64,000 nt of DNA from Glebionis coronaria (GCA_025667525.1 CM046876.1:564631469-564695468); one strand, 5' to 3'; counted from the stretch's first letter, positions 9,275 through 20,237 are shown. Made by a program: numbers and translations. Notes: generated by a model not told the origin, from the letters alone.

Positions 9275-11470
9275 CTAGAGGTATTGCAACATGCAGTGAG
9301 CATGGTTTCCATAGTGAATGCCCTTTTTGCACGTGTGGCATACATGGAATTTGGAATTCTCGAAATTCCTTGTGTACCTAAGGTTTGCCGACCCTTCAGG
9401 CACCGTGTTTGAAACACGACTACGACTACTCATTTGTGTTTGCCAATTCCTAGGTTGTTGGGTAGGAGTCCTATATTTTGGTTGATAACCATTAGGAGTG
9501 TGTTGAACTCTAGCGGTAGTTGGTTTACTAGGTTTTGAATACACATGGTTTACTTTCTGAATATTCCCTTTTGGCATACCCTCCCCTAGGTTGTTGGTTT
9601 GACCAACATCATTTGAACCTTTAGATTCCTTTGTGGGCGTAAGAATCACACGTTTGGGAGTACTCTTAGGAGTAGTGCAAGGTGCATTCACAGGGTTGTG
9701 TTTAGAAGAAATGGGTTTTCTAAATGGAGGAACATAGGGTGATATGGCTGGTTTTGGTACAGTCGATGGCACATCGGTATTGGGAGGTAACCTAGAAACA
9801 TTAGAAGACGGTTTTCCTAAGATAGATGGCTTTGGTGCTTTGTACGCATTTGGTTGACGAACTACATGTTTCACACCATTGGATTCCACCGTTGTCCCAC
9901 CCATGTTTCCGACAAGTTTCTTCAACTCACTGATGGCGATGTATTTGTCTTGCAACTGAGCTTTCAGATCAGAAATATCCTTACCCTTTTCATTCAATTC
10001 ACAAAATGATTCAGAGAGTTTTACTTGTAAATTACTGTCATCTGGAACTTTTCCAACTTTGTTTTGCAAAGCAAGTTCAAGAGAATGACAATGTTTCTGA
10101 AGAAAATCATATCGGTGTTGAAGAATCGTGAACTCTTTTTGATTAACATTTATTGAAGGCTCACTGTCGCTACATTCACTTCCTAACTGAGCTTGCAGCT
10201 GTTCGATTGTTTGTTTCATTTCATTGTAAGATTTATCATGCGAAAGTTTGTCAGCCTTACATTCATCACATTTTTTGACATATTTATTCCATAGATCGGT
10301 GAATTCGTTATCCTTTGTAATGACATAAGACTCCATTTTCTCTTTCGTACGATCAAGCTCATTTTGGAGGGTTTTATTATCCGACACCGAGATGTTTACC
10401 GCAACGGGGTTACTCTCATCACAATCACCACTGTCACATGCTTTCGAGAGACGTGCAAGATCGCTTTCCAAAACTTTAATTCTATTAAGAGATTCATCAG
10501 CCTCCTTCGCCAAATATTTAAAGTCTTCAGTAAATTTGGCTAGTTCTTTTAGAAAAGCATTTTCAAGATTGCTTATCCTAGCATCAACTTGATTAATAAT
10601 CGGATTGATTTCGGTATGAAGCACTTTTTGTAACTCGACATGAACAGGTGATGTAAAATTTCCTCCAGTAATTTTAGAATTAACCACACGTTTAAGAATG
10701 ACAAAATTATCTTTGAGCTCGTTTAAATACCTTCGTGCAACACTCGGTTTAGGACGATCATCCGACAATTCCTCATTCGGTATCAAAAGCATTTCAGTAC
10801 TCGTTTTAGATCGAACAAAAACAGTTGGAGGATTAACTTTCGGATAATAAACGGGTGTCACTTCTTTATCAGGCTGTTTCATTCTTAAACGAGTCTCTAT
10901 TGCAAGATCAGTAGTTTCCTCAGAATCATGCACACTAGGAGGATCATGCTCATCAGACAAGAGCACACTACCATTATAGAGAGTTTGATTTGAGGTCTGA
11001 ACTTTCTTAAGATATTCGGGATTAGGAGGAAGAGGATAACCTAAAGCCAAATTGTATCGAGTGTAATTTATCTCATTCACTTTTGGTGCGAGCATATTTA
11101 TCGTCTGCATAGTTTGGCCACGTTTTACCAAAAGGTTGTCTAATTCCCTAATCCTGTCCTGAGCTTTGCAAAAATCCTTAAGAAGCCCATCTTCACGAAT
11201 TTTGAAATCATGTTTCAGCTGTTTTCGTTCTTTTTTTAAATCTAAAATAATAGATTTTTTAGTGGAAAGTTGTTTATTAAGAGAGGTGATTTCATCATTC
11301 AATTCGCTTATCTTTTTAGCACTACTTAAATGTAAGGCATTTAATTTCTTAGTTGTGCATTTTTCTTGATAAACCGATGTAGCATGAGCTTGTTCAAGTT
11401 CTTTAATTTTAGCATGATGAATCTCAAAACTTTTCTCCCGTTCCTTATATCCCTCAAGCTCAGTGGTCAA
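9275..11470 (-). CDS. intact 731-aa coiled-coil linker protein of element B
   Basis: The frame is open from 11470 (a TTG; the first internal residues are TTELEGYKERE) to the stop at 9275, the longest ORF in the window. Residues ~1-130 and ~330-480 are heptad-rich, highly charged coiled coil. The middle has LYNGSVLL and VHDSEET, motifs I recognise from the spacer of Asteraceae copia polyproteins. Near residues 525-560 come DLKAQLQDKYIAISELKK and KPSILGKPS, then a long basic Pro/Thr/Ser-rich region. It ends in CHTCKKGIHYGNHAHC, a possible zinc-binding site. It overlaps the upstream frame (11460-12044) by 11 bp. The original start is probably in that frame, since two frameshifts separate them. 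No enzymatic domain is seen. The function of this spacer is unknown to me; coiled coils suggest self-association or RNA/protein binding. Confidence 0.8.
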   Translation of the reverse strand: MTTELEGYKEREKSFEIHHAKIKELEQAHATSVYQEKCTTKKLNALHLSSAKKISELNDEITSLNKQLSTKKSIILDLKKERKQLKHDFKIREDGLLKDFCKAQDRIRELDNLLVKRGQTMQTINMLAPKVNEINYTRYNLALGYPLPPNPEYLKKVQTSNQTLYNGSVLLSDEHDPPSVHDSEETTDLAIETRLRMKQPDKEVTPVYYPKVNPPTVFVRSKTSTEMLLIPNEELSDDRPKPSVARRYLNELKDNFVILKRVVNSKITGGNFTSPVHVELQKVLHTEINPIINQVDARISNLENAFLKELAKFTEDFKYLAKEADESLNRIKVLESDLARLSKACDSGDCDESNPVAVNISVSDNKTLQNELDRTKEKMESYVITKDNEFTDLWNKYVKKCDECKADKLSHDKSYNEMKQTIEQLQAQLGSECSDSEPSINVNQKEFTILQHRYDFLQKHCHSLELALQNKVGKVPDDSNLQVKLSESFCELNEKGKDISDLKAQLQDKYIAISELKKLVGNMGGTTVESNGVKHVVRQPNAYKAPKPSILGKPSSNVSRLPPNTDVPSTVPKPAISPYVPPFRKPISSKHNPVNAPCTTPKSTPKRVILTPTKESKGSNDVGQTNNLGEGMPKGNIQKVNHVYSKPSKPTTARVQHTPNGYQPKYRTPTQQPRNWQTQMSSRSRVSNTVPEGSANLRYTRNFENSKFHVCHTCKKGIHYGNHAHCMLQYL

Positions 11471-12044
11471 TTTGGCATTGGTTTCTCAAACTTATTATTA
11501 ACCACATTCGCATGAGCAACATCCTTGGCAAGCTTATCAAATAATGATTTATAATACGCATGCGTCTCGTCAGGAAGGTTGTAGGTTGGGCAACTTGATC
11601 TCCACTAAGGTCCACACTGGGCGCATTAGAAATAATATTGCTATTATTCGTTTGATCCCCGTGTGTCTCAGTGTAGGGGTCAAGTGACTCAGTATACTCT
11701 TCCTCCTGATTAGACATATTATATAACTCATTATCATATAAACGTGTGGGTACCTCAGAGTAGCCGTCTGAATCATACATGGGAGCTTTGTCAGTCTGAG
11801 TTACCGATGTTGATGCTTGCTGCGAATTAGCCATCAAGATGGAGTCGGTAGTCACCTCGTCTTCCTCATCATATTCTGTTTTAGATGCCATGAGATCAAA
11901 CTCTTTAGCTAGAAGTGGGATTCCTGCTTCTTCCTTTTGTGCTATAAGGAGTTGAGACTGGAGATAGGCAGCATCCCTCTTCTTTCTGGCAGTGCTATCA
12001 CAATTATCAATACCCACAACATCATTGTCTTGTTGATATGTCAT
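11460..12044 (-). pseudogene. N-terminal linker frame of element B (after the CCHC position)
   Basis: The frame begins with ATG at 12044, right after the leader, and encodes MTYQQDND then ARKKRDAAYLQSQLLIAQKE. That motif normally follows the CCHC knuckle of gag in related copia elements. An acidic region (YDEEDEVTTDS, APMYDSDG) resembles 1225-1602 of element A. From about 11640 onward the frame reads out-of-phase sequence: another frame continues as DETHAYYKSLFDKLAKDVAHAN up to a stop near 11473, before the 731-aa ORF. Two frameshifts therefore separate it from the downstream ORF. The capsid and knuckle are absent: the ORF starts downstream of where they should be. Confidence 0.65.
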
Positions 12045-12179
12045 CTTAGAAGTCGTGTGAAGAGTAGGATCTCAATTCGTAGAAAGTAGAGTGTTGTAGT
12101 TAAATGCTCTCCAGAAACCAAAAAATCCAAGGCCAAAAACACACGATTCCACAAAATGAAAGTTTGTTAAAAAATTTCA

Positions 12180-12745
12180 AAAACACGTTTTTTCAAAATA
12201 TTTTCGGAATATTTTGAGATCTTCGGAATAGTTGGAGTTTTTCGGATAAATTGGCTATTTTCTGAATAACATGTATTTTCGAAAAATCAGTCATTTTCGA
12301 AAAAATATTGAATTTTCGGAAAAACTGAGTTTTTCGGAATATGGAGCCTTTTTCGGAATATTGGCACTTTTTCGGAATATTGACCCTTTTCGGAATATTG
12401 ACCCTTTTTGGAATATTGATACTTTTTCGGAATTATGGCCCTTTTTCGGAATAATGGTGTTTTCGGAAAAATGCTCTTTTTCGGATAAACTGGGTTTTTC
12501 GGAAAAATGTGGTGTGTTTCTTCGGAATAAATTGGGATTTTCGGAATAAAGGATATTTTCGGATAACAAGGATTTTTCGGAATAATATGGTTTTTTCGGA
12601 ATAATATGATTTTTTCGGAATAATATGTTTTTTTCTGGATTAGTTAAGATTTTCGGATAACTAAGTTTCTTCGGAAATAGAAACCCTTTTCCGAAGATAT
12701 AAGATTTTCAGAAAAATTTGTATCTTCGGAATATGACCTTCCCTT
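12180..12745 (-). repeat. leader minisatellite of element B (CGGAATA motif, ~30 copies)
   Basis: About 30 degenerate copies of TTTTCGGAATA (element-sense TATTCCGAAAA) spaced 10-25 bp lie between the PBS side and the ORF start. Both strands happen to be open for ~92 codons (12271-12569), which is a by-product of the repeat and not evidence of a gene. A comparable CGGGATAGTG/CCGGATTGGTG repeat fills the leader of element D (14090-14640). Confidence 0.85.
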
Positions 12746-12919
12746 CACAAGCTGACTGATGAAGTCGAATCCACAAAAATCACGAACACCTAACAATCAA
12801 AACCCATGAATATATACCTAATCAAACCCGATCAATACGAACAATCAAATCCAAAAACCCACAAGATCTAAATCCAAAATCAACACCAAATCAAAACCAA
12901 AGCAAACTACGAATCTCTT

Positions 12920-12933
12920 GGCAAATGATACCA
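12920..12933 (-). other. primer-binding site of element B
   Basis: On the minus strand TGGTATCATTTGCC starts two bases after the LTR end at 12936. TGGTATCA matches the 3' end complement of plant initiator tRNA-Met (TGGTATCAGAGC); the following bases diverge. Confidence 0.7.
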
Positions 12934-12935
12934 CT

Positions 12936-13389
12936 TGTTAAGAATAATCACACGACTTATAGAATAAGAAATATAGATGAATAACAAGATTAAAACTAAG
13001 AATGGAATATTAGATTAGATGAAGAAGAAAGAGAAAGATACAAAGTGTGTAATCCTAGTGAGAGAAACTAAGGAGAGTTTCTCTCTCTAAACCAAGAAGA
13101 ATAGAAAATACAATGGGAGACACACACACAAATGAGGGTGGTTATGCCTTTTATACTAAGGCTTACAAGATTAGGAGGCCTTCCTCATTTGTGTATTCGG
13201 GACTAATTCCCGTTACATACATAACAAAAACATAGAACTCTCGACACCATTAAGTAGCTTTTTCCACGAGCTTCGCAACGGTATATTATATGACCATCAC
13301 TTTAATTACTTCTAACAATCTCCCCCTAAGGGGTGGTCATATAATGTGAGACTTCATCTCTTTGACCATCACTTTAAATACTTCTAACA
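12936..13389 (-). repeat. 5' LTR of element B, again with duplicated LTR start
   Basis: In element sense the LTR ends ...TTCTTAACA at 12936. It begins either at 13317 (TGTTAGAAGTAATT) or at 13389 (TGTTAGAAGTATTT): the two starts share about 20 bp and are separated by a tract CCCTTAGGGGGAGAT. This copies the arrangement of LTR A. A TATAAAAG box is present on the minus strand (13155-13148). To the right only 11 bp (13390-13400) remain before the LTR of D. Confidence 0.7.
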
Positions 13390-13400
13390 CCACTCCTCGA

Positions 13401-13720
13401 TGTTGGAAATACGTTTTACGTATTTAGGAAGGACCAGTCACTCCAACTATATATTAAGTAATAGCTCATAGTCAAAGTAAACATTAGTTAGACTTTAGTT
13501 AGTTTAACTATTAAGCCCGACCCATTTTCATGTAAGCCCATGATCCATGGTCATGGGCATATATAGTCTCTCCTTTGATGGAGAGGGTTGGTTGCTCACT
13601 TTATTTTACACATAGTAATATACTTTCTCTTTATACTTTCTCTCTCTAAAAGTGTGTGTATGTGATAAACCCTCTCTACTCTTTCTCTCTCTGGATAATC
13701 AAGGTTTACATAAATTTACA
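13401..13720 (+). repeat. 5' LTR of element D (320 bp)
   Basis: Runs from TGTTGGAAATACG to TAAATTTACA, immediately followed by a PBS. CATATATAG near 13558 may serve as TATA box, followed by CT-rich sequence. The start is similar to LTR A (7332), showing related families. Confidence 0.85.
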
Positions 13721-14816
13721 AATGGTATCAAGAGCCATGGGATGATTGGTTTGTTTATTTGTTTGTTTTTTGGTGTGATATAAGCTTCATAAGCCACGAT
13801 CCATTTTTTTTGTTTTTTTGTTTTTCAGGCTTATATCTTCAAACAAATCATCTACTAACTTTTATTTTTAGCTAAAAATACAAAAAAATCTTGTTTTGAT
13901 TGAATTTTGGTGTAAATGGTTTAGACAAAGTACAAATCTTGATTTAAATTTTTCATCGAAAAATTTGATTTTTTTTGGCATTTTTATGGTTCTATAGAGG
14001 TTCTAATACTTGAAAGTACAAGGCGTTTTGTTGGAAATCATAAAAAACGTTGCCTTTTCGAAGATTCAAAATTTTCGTATACCGGAATAATTAAAACCCT
14101 AATATACCGGACTGGTGACTTTTGGTTGGTACCAAAATAGAGATTAAAATATCGGATTGGTCACTCTTGATTGGTACTGGAATAGTGTTCAAAAAGTACC
14201 GGATTGGTGTTTTATAAAAGTACAGGATTGGTGATTTGTATAAGTACCGGATTGGTGATTTGTATAAGTACCGGATTGGTGATTTGTATAAATATCGGAT
14301 TGATGCTTTTGATAAGTATCAGGATGGTGATCTAAAGTGTGTACCAGAATAGTGCTCGATTAAGGAATCGGGATAGTGAAATTGTCTCTAGGTACCGGGG
14401 TAGTGAAGATATACTAGTATCGGGATAGTGTTAATATTGCCGGGATAATGTTGCTTTTAACATACCGAGATAGTGCTCAATCAAGGTACTAGGATAGTGC
14501 TTTCAAGTTAGTACAAGGATAGTATAATCTTGGTAGAATCGGGATAGTGTTCTAAACCTAGTACCGAGATAGTACTAAAACATAGGTTCGGGATAGTGCT
14601 CTTTCTTAGAACCGAGATTGTGAATACTCATACAACTGGGATTAAAACACTTAGCTAAGTTTTGAAATTTTCATATTTTTTTAATTTTGAGAATTATGTT
14701 TCGGCTCAATTCGGTCTACACCAAGGTATCTTAGGAGACCTTTTCTCACTAAATATCATCAACAAGCAAGGTTTTAAGAACTTTTATGTTTTTTTGTTGG
14801 TTTGTAAAATCCCGCA
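13721..14816 (+). other. PBS and untranslated leader of element D
   Basis: TGGTATCAAGAGCC at 13723-13736 is a plant initiator-tRNA-Met type PBS with a one-base insertion. The leader is AT-rich with oligo-T stretches, then the repeat at 14090-14640. It continues at 26799-26912 after element C, and the gag ATG follows at 26913. Confidence 0.8.
14090..14640 (+). repeat. leader minisatellite of element D (CGGATTGGTG / CGGGATAGTG)
   Basis: About 20 degenerate units of 20-30 bp. The first part repeats TACCGGATTGGTG(ATTTGTATAAG), nearly perfect three times at about 14220-14295. The second part repeats TCGGGATAGTG with variable spacers. No ORF is involved. Confidence 0.85.
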
Positions 14817-16444
14817 TGTCAATGCAAAGTAATGCCTAAAAATATTATTAGTGTCAACTAATCTTTCTTACTTTTGATCACGACAAATTAAAAAGACATT
14901 TATCATCAAATACAATCATAAGACGAATTACCTACCAAAAATTATCATCAAGGTAATAATCATTTAAGTATTGCACTAACATATCTTATTCATGATTAGT
15001 AATCATAAAAGTGATTAGTCCTAAACTTATATTTTGTCAAATGTGACAAAAGATTTTTTAATAAACTTTATTTTTAAGAAAATGTTTTATTAAAATAGAA
15101 AATGTAAATTTGAATATGGCATATTCTAAATGCCATAAGAATATCCTTTGAAGATAAAAACTTACCTCAGATATTACTTCCCCACTAAAAGACAAAAGGG
15201 AGCGGAGTCTACTCCCACGGCTCCTTAAATGCCTATGTAGTTCCATAGTGATAAGGAACCGCAGGACAACTAAGTAACCACGCTTAGAGAGCCGTTGGCT
15301 TTTGTCTCCTATAAATAGTTGATCAAATCTGCATTTTTCATGAACCTTTTTGGACACTTTTTCTGCCATCATTCTCTTTTCTAATTCCTAATAATTTGTA
15401 AATGATCACTTAATGTGTTAATTATGTTTACTTATGATTATCCCCTTGATCTCCTTCTTTACCTTGTCCAAATAGAAGATCACTCACACACTTATGATGT
15501 GATTAAAGATGAAGGCTTGATGAAGATCATCCTCTCCTAAAGATCTAGTCATGTTCTCATTTGTTTTATTTGTGTCTTGTGTATATCTGATGTATTTGTG
15601 TATACTTGGATTAGTTGTGTTAATCCATTGTATTAGTGAATACATGGATTAGTCTTTTGTAAATCCATTGTATATGTGTATACTTGGATTCGTGTTGTGT
15701 AGATCCAAGTTACATGTGTATACTTGGATATGTGTTTTGAGTTGTAAGAGTTGTGTGCTAGTTCTCACTAAATTATAAAGTGATGTGTGGTTGTGTCTTG
15801 TTAGTTCTCACTAAAATTACAAAGTGATATGTGGTTGTGTCTTGTGAGTTCTCACTTAGCTTCAAAGTGAAGAGTCGTGAAGATTGGTTCTATCTTTCGA
15901 TTAGAACTCGACATCTAGCCTTGTGTCAGAAAATGGTGAAGTGGGCAACATTGTGAAGATTGGTTCTAGCTTTTAATTAGAACTCGACATCTAGCCTTGT
16001 GTCGGAAAATGGTGAAGTAGGCGAAGTTGTGTAGATTGGTCCTAGCTAAGATTAGGTCTCGACATTTAGCTTAGTGTCGGAAAATAATGTAAGCGACGTT
16101 GTAAGGTTTTCTCCGCCAAGAAGGGAGCTTGTTGATATAGTGGAAATCTTGAGTAAGGTGTACTCGAGGAGTGGAGTAGGAACGAAGATAGAGCCTCATT
16201 GTCGAACTACTATAAATCTTGGTGTCTTCCTATTAGGTTGCTTATTTCCTTACTCTTTACTTACTTTCATTAGTACATCACATACAAAAACTATTTGTCA
16301 TTGTTAATGCATTATAATTGAACCTAATCATTATGCAACTAGCTTTCAAGTAAAAGGTAGTTTTGAGACAAACCTAATTGAAAGGAATCTTAATTAGGAC
16401 ATAAACCGAAGAGAAACTATTCAACCCCCCTTCTAGTTTCTACA
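14817..16444 (+). repeat. left (5') LTR of element C
   Basis: Begins TGTCAATGCAAAG (the right copy has TGTTAATG) and ends CTAGTTTCTACA. A TATA box CTATAAATAG lies near 15308-15318, just after the GGAACCGC stem-loop (15195-15300). Downstream are three serial short tandem arrays: ~50-bp 'tatacttggat' units (15590-15740), ~50-bp 'gttctcact' units (15750-15870) and ~85-bp units with TTCTA...TAGAA stems (15870-16090). Confidence 0.92.
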
Positions 16445-18036
16445 ATTGGTATCATAGAGATGGTCCCTCAAGATCTTTGAAGTATATTGTATTTTAAAAC
16501 TTGGATCGATCCATTGTCTCCTCAAATTAGAAGGTTTCGTTGTACTAAAGTTTCTCTTTGGTCAAACTATTTTTTCATTGAAAATAGGCCTTTTAATTGG
16601 TAATATAGCATCTCATCTAGATTAGTAGTATTTATTCATTTTAGATTTATCCTTGAAATTTATCTATTAGTTGGTATCTTGCTATGTGTAGGTACTCATG
16701 AAGATTAATCATTTAACTGATTGTGGATTGAGTTACTTACAATTATAGAAGACTCGTCTTCTTTGATTTTCAACATCATTGAATGATGATACCAAGATGG
16801 ATGAGAGTAATACTAGTCCTTGAAGACTTAGTTTCCGCTTTAGTTGCATTGGTTCCTTGTAGTCTTGGAATGCATTTTGCTGCTAAGGTACATTTTCGTC
16901 CTTCCACACGCCCTACTGATCATTCTTTTGATCATTACTTGACTATGTGCTTGTTCTTGGCATCCTTGCCTTGACATTTTTTGTGGTATGTGATTCTATT
17001 CTTATACCCTCTCAAACCTTCATTGCTTGGATACTTGACTCACTTCGGAGATGTAGAGTGAGTTAGTAGTAGCTTAAAGTATCAAGCATGATTTCCATGG
17101 TTTGCACCCATACGTTTAGTAGGCCCTATATTATGTGTAATATGTGCAATTGAGCTCATCTCTAGGATGATTGATTAATCCATTGAGATACCAAACTACT
17201 GAGGTTGTAGTTAGGATATTATATATTTGGAATTGAAATATTCCAAGGATATTGTTATTGTGAACCCTAGCAATAATAATTGTATGATCATGTGGGTGAG
17301 AAAGTGAATCTACACTTTGATCATAGTTTGAAATAGCATTAAGACTACTTTTGAAAATGATCTTAATCTATTTTACAAAATTGCTTGGTATGGTTCATTA
17401 CCAAAAGCCGTTTAGACTTTCGCCGGAAAGGCACCTCTTAAACCACTATAAATGACAAAAGATCTTCATTACTATAACTTGAAAATTGTCACTTGTCTCT
17501 TGAGCATTGGTCTTGGTCTTGATTCACTCCCCTTGGTTTCTCTCTTCTTTGCTTCTTTGCTACGAGTAGTCGCTTCTCCGTTTAGGTCCTTTTCGATTTT
17601 GATTTAACTCGTAATCCTTCATTAAGGCATTATCACCTAGTATTGAAGTGGTCCAATGAGTTACAAAAGGCTTAAGATATATTTTAAGTATTTTAGAAAA
17701 TTTTGGTTTTGAAAATTTCTTTGTTTTACTTTGTTAAAAACCTGCCACTACTAGCGGTTCTTTAATTGTCACAGTTCAATATCGATAAGGAACCGCTGCC
17801 CCACCATGTGACTAAAATATACAGTTTTTATTAAACAACACTATTTCAAAACAAACCCTCCATTTCTTCTCGATAGAGGCGACGGGTTCCTCATTTTTAC
17901 ATCATCGTTGAATCTTCAAAAGCTTCAAATCACTCAAGATTAACTGATTCCAAGTTGTGGGTTTCACTCATCCCACTTCCAACATCAATTAATTGTAAGT
18001 ACATTCATTCAATTTCAATTAGTTGGCTTTGATTGT
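16445..18036 (+). other. PBS and leader of element C
   Basis: TGGTATCATAGAG (16447-16459) is a degenerate initiator-tRNA-Met type PBS. The remaining ~1.5 kb shows no convincing coding; short ORFs here are unconvincing. A stem-loop closes the stretch at 17752-17800. Confidence 0.6.
17752..17800 (+). promoter_or_regulatory. GGTTCCTTA stem-loop upstream of ORF1
   Basis: AGCGGTTCTTTA and TAAGGAACCGCT form arms of about 12 bp around a ~22-bp loop, about 240 bp before ORF1. The same motif family occurs before ORF2 (19331-19397), before ORF3 (about 23630-23692) and next to the TATA box in both LTRs. Confidence 0.55.
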
Positions 18037-19048
18037 TTGTTACATATCAAAGAAGCCATTTACCCTCAATTTATCTTGGAGTTCTTTAGCGGATATTCCC
18101 TTATCTATAATGATAACATAGTATTTTTTAAGTTCATCCTTAATGGTAAACTCATCCAATACTCTCTCGAGGAATTTGGCGAGGCACTTCGTGTGCCATA
18201 TGAAGGTACTTGTCATTTCATTGATTCATGGAGACTTGATGCTCTAAATGAGTCTTACGATAGTCCTCCAAATGACAACGAAGAGCTAGACCTTGACCTC
18301 ATCCTTGATATCATCACCAAAAGGCATGGTTCAACCGTTGTACGAAGTATCCATTCTACTAAGCGATCCTTGAATCACCATGAGATACTCGTAAGTGACC
18401 TTATTGATTGTTTGGTCCGATAGGTCGACATTCTTAGGGAAAATGTTTTAGTCTTGGTGGAAACCAGGATCATATCTCGACGTGTATGGCACATATGATA
18501 TGTTGCATCTTTACCAACACCAAGTACAATCTTGCATTTTACATCGCTCGACAGATCACCTATGCTCTTTCTAGACCAACCACAAATCTTTCATATGTCA
18601 TGCTCCTCACTCGTCTTTTCAAAAAGATTGGTGAAGACTTTCCCGAACTCGATCTTTCTCGCTTTCAATCGGTTCACCGTGTTATGATGCCTATTCGAGA
18701 GGTGCAACCACGAAAGCCGAGAAGTGATCGAGGTATGAGAAGGAATGACCCCAATAGTACGATGATGAGGACACTCCTATGTCACCAAGTGATGGTGCCC
18801 CATCCATGAACACTTTCATGGACGGGTTAGACCATATTGTTCCTCCTCCTCACTATGCCACTAGTGAACTTCCTGAAAATTTTGGACTTGAGCATGTTTA
18901 TCGTTCAATCCTTCTAACACGTGGTGAGTTACATGATCTTAGAGTGGAGCAAAGAGGTGCATTCAAGAGCATAGGGAAGATGATCAAGAGCTTTGGCAAA
19001 AATAAGAAACGAAGCTATGGTAATGGTACAAGGTTGATATGTTTGTGA
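18037..19048 (+). pseudogene. ORF1 of element C: gag-like protein, frameshifted
   Basis: Three consecutive frames form one ancestral ORF: 18037-18423 (with IYPQFILEFFSGYSLIY and YSLEEFGEALRVPYEG), 18486-18809 (YNLAFYIARQITYA, VMLLTRLFKKIGEDFPELD) and 18779-19048 (VEQRGAFKSIGKMIKSFGKN). I recognise this order (FSGY motif, MLLTRLFK motif, QRG.. SIGK..K basic end) from an uncharacterised protein family encoded by Anthemideae retroelements. It has no known enzymatic motif and no CCHC knuckle. The first frame has no ATG at its beginning (it opens with TTG), and stop codons or frameshifts occur near 18421 and 18790. A capsid-like role is a guess from its position as first ORF. Confidence 0.6.
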
Positions 19049-19621
19049 ACATGTTTTGTAATGTTGAATAATTTCCTTTCTTTAGACTTATTTATGTTTC
19101 TTGTTTTTAGGATTTGGTGTTATCTAACTAATACTTTGTGTTGGATTGCTTAGTATTTTAATCCTAAGTTGTTTATGTGATCGTTGTTTTGATTCACATA
19201 TCTTTGTGCAATTTATTTGTTAGTTAGCTTTCTAGATTTTGGTTAATAGTTTACTTTGGCTTGTAAAACCCTTGTGAAAAATATGGGCTTTTAAAAATTG
19301 CTGGAAGTTCACTTTCTTGAGGCCACTGCCCACGGTTCTTTAAATATGGGGCGGTTCCTTAGTGATAAAGAACCGCAACCCTATTTAAGGAACCACGGGC
19401 TCTGGTTTCAACATATTTTCTTTATATTGTTTTCTCTAAATATTCATAAACATCGATGAAATTTTTGCTAAAAACTAGCTTTTCCCAAATTCCATTGTTC
19501 ATAAAAATGATTTTTTAACCCATTACTAGTTTGGATCATCCTTTCTCCTTCTTAAACCTCCCTTGGTTGATCTTCTTCTTCATCCTCTAAGCCTTCGTCT
19601 TCTAAACCTAGACACACAACC
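19049..19621 (+). promoter_or_regulatory. intergenic stretch with nested double stem-loop before ORF2
   Basis: AT-rich noncoding sequence. At about 19333-19397 there is a nested inverted repeat: outer arms GGTTCTTTAAATA and TATTTAAGGAACC, inner arms GCGGTTCCTT and AAAGAACCGC. It precedes the ORF2 ATG at 19622 by about 225 bp. Confidence 0.55.
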
Positions 19622-20237
19622 ATGGTGTCCACAAGCTCATCAAATTCCTCCAAAAAATCCTCATCCAAAAGAGACCTTAAGATCAAGATCAAGTTTCCTA
19701 AACTTGGTTCTTCATCTTTTCATACACCCAAGAATGAGATTTCTCCAATTCTCATTTCTTCATCACCCTCACCACCTCTTGCACCATGCAAGACAGTTCA
19801 ACTCATGGTACTAACCACTCACATGGTTCTACCTCCTCTTCATCCAATCTAGGATAAATAAGTTGTCCTAGTTCTTCATTCCTAGTCCTCTCTTGGATGT
19901 GAACCCTCAACCTCTTCAAAGCATTCCCATTGTGAATGATATTGTTAAGCCTTTGGTTACCTCTCCTTTCACTCCACCAAATTCACCCATCTCACCATTG
20001 GACACTATGCCTCCTCCTCCTCCATCAAACACTCTAATTTTGTGTGTTCTTATATCCTATTTTAGGGGTGATCCATACTTCTTTGGTTTTCTAGAAGCTC
20101 ATGGTGCAAATTGTCCATGTTGCCTCTATAACAACTACATCATTCAAAACCTAAGAATGGAGATGTTTGGACTTCATAGGAGGTTGAAATACTTCTTGTT
20201 TGCTTTGTTCTCCATGCCTCCACTTCCTAGGAGATGA
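19622..20237 (+). pseudogene. ORF2 of element C: Pro/Ser-rich protein with HG-xxCxCC motif, broken
   Basis: Frame 19622-19852 (MVSTSSSNSSKKSSSKRD, then KIKFPKLGSS) and frame 19893-20237 (PPPPPSNTL, then AHGANCPCCLYNNYI and RMEMFGLHRRLKYFL) read as two halves of one protein separated by a frameshift and stop. The layout is the same as ORF3: Ser/Lys-rich start, poly-Pro middle, HG..C.CC motif and a short helical C-terminus. The two are therefore likely paralogues from a duplication within the element. The function is unknown; the cysteine motif could bind metal, but I know no matching family. Confidence 0.5.

Larger units (their letters stand above)
7692..13389 (-). mobile_element. Element B: copia-derived non-autonomous LTR element, 3' end interrupted
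   Basis: In element sense (right to left): LTR (13389/13317 to 12936), PBS (12933-12920), repetitive leader (12745-12180), linker frames (12044-8815) including an intact 731-aa ORF, a conserved block, a hairpin array (8600-8080) and a tail with polypurine tracts. It shares with A the KPSILGKP signature, the zinc-like motif, the WKPTGR motif and the array, so both belong to one family. It has no capsid, protease, integrase or RT. Its 3' LTR is not in the window, which fits insertion of A into its tail. D inserted 11 bp beyond its right LTR end. Confidence 0.75.

Noticed and set aside
12271..12569. Two overlapping 92-codon ORFs on opposite strands rich in FSE/FRK repeats
   Set aside because: They arise from the CGGAATA-type leader minisatellite, which happens to lack stops on both strands. 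Position (untranslated leader of B) and repetitive composition argue against a protein.
13390..13400. Possible 11-bp target duplication or spacer between B and D
   Set aside because: The other flank of D is outside the window, so nothing can be matched.
17980..18036. Short intron just before ORF1 of C (GTAAGT ... TTAG)
   Set aside because: The interval is about 30 bp, too short for a plant intron, and no frame benefit is clear.
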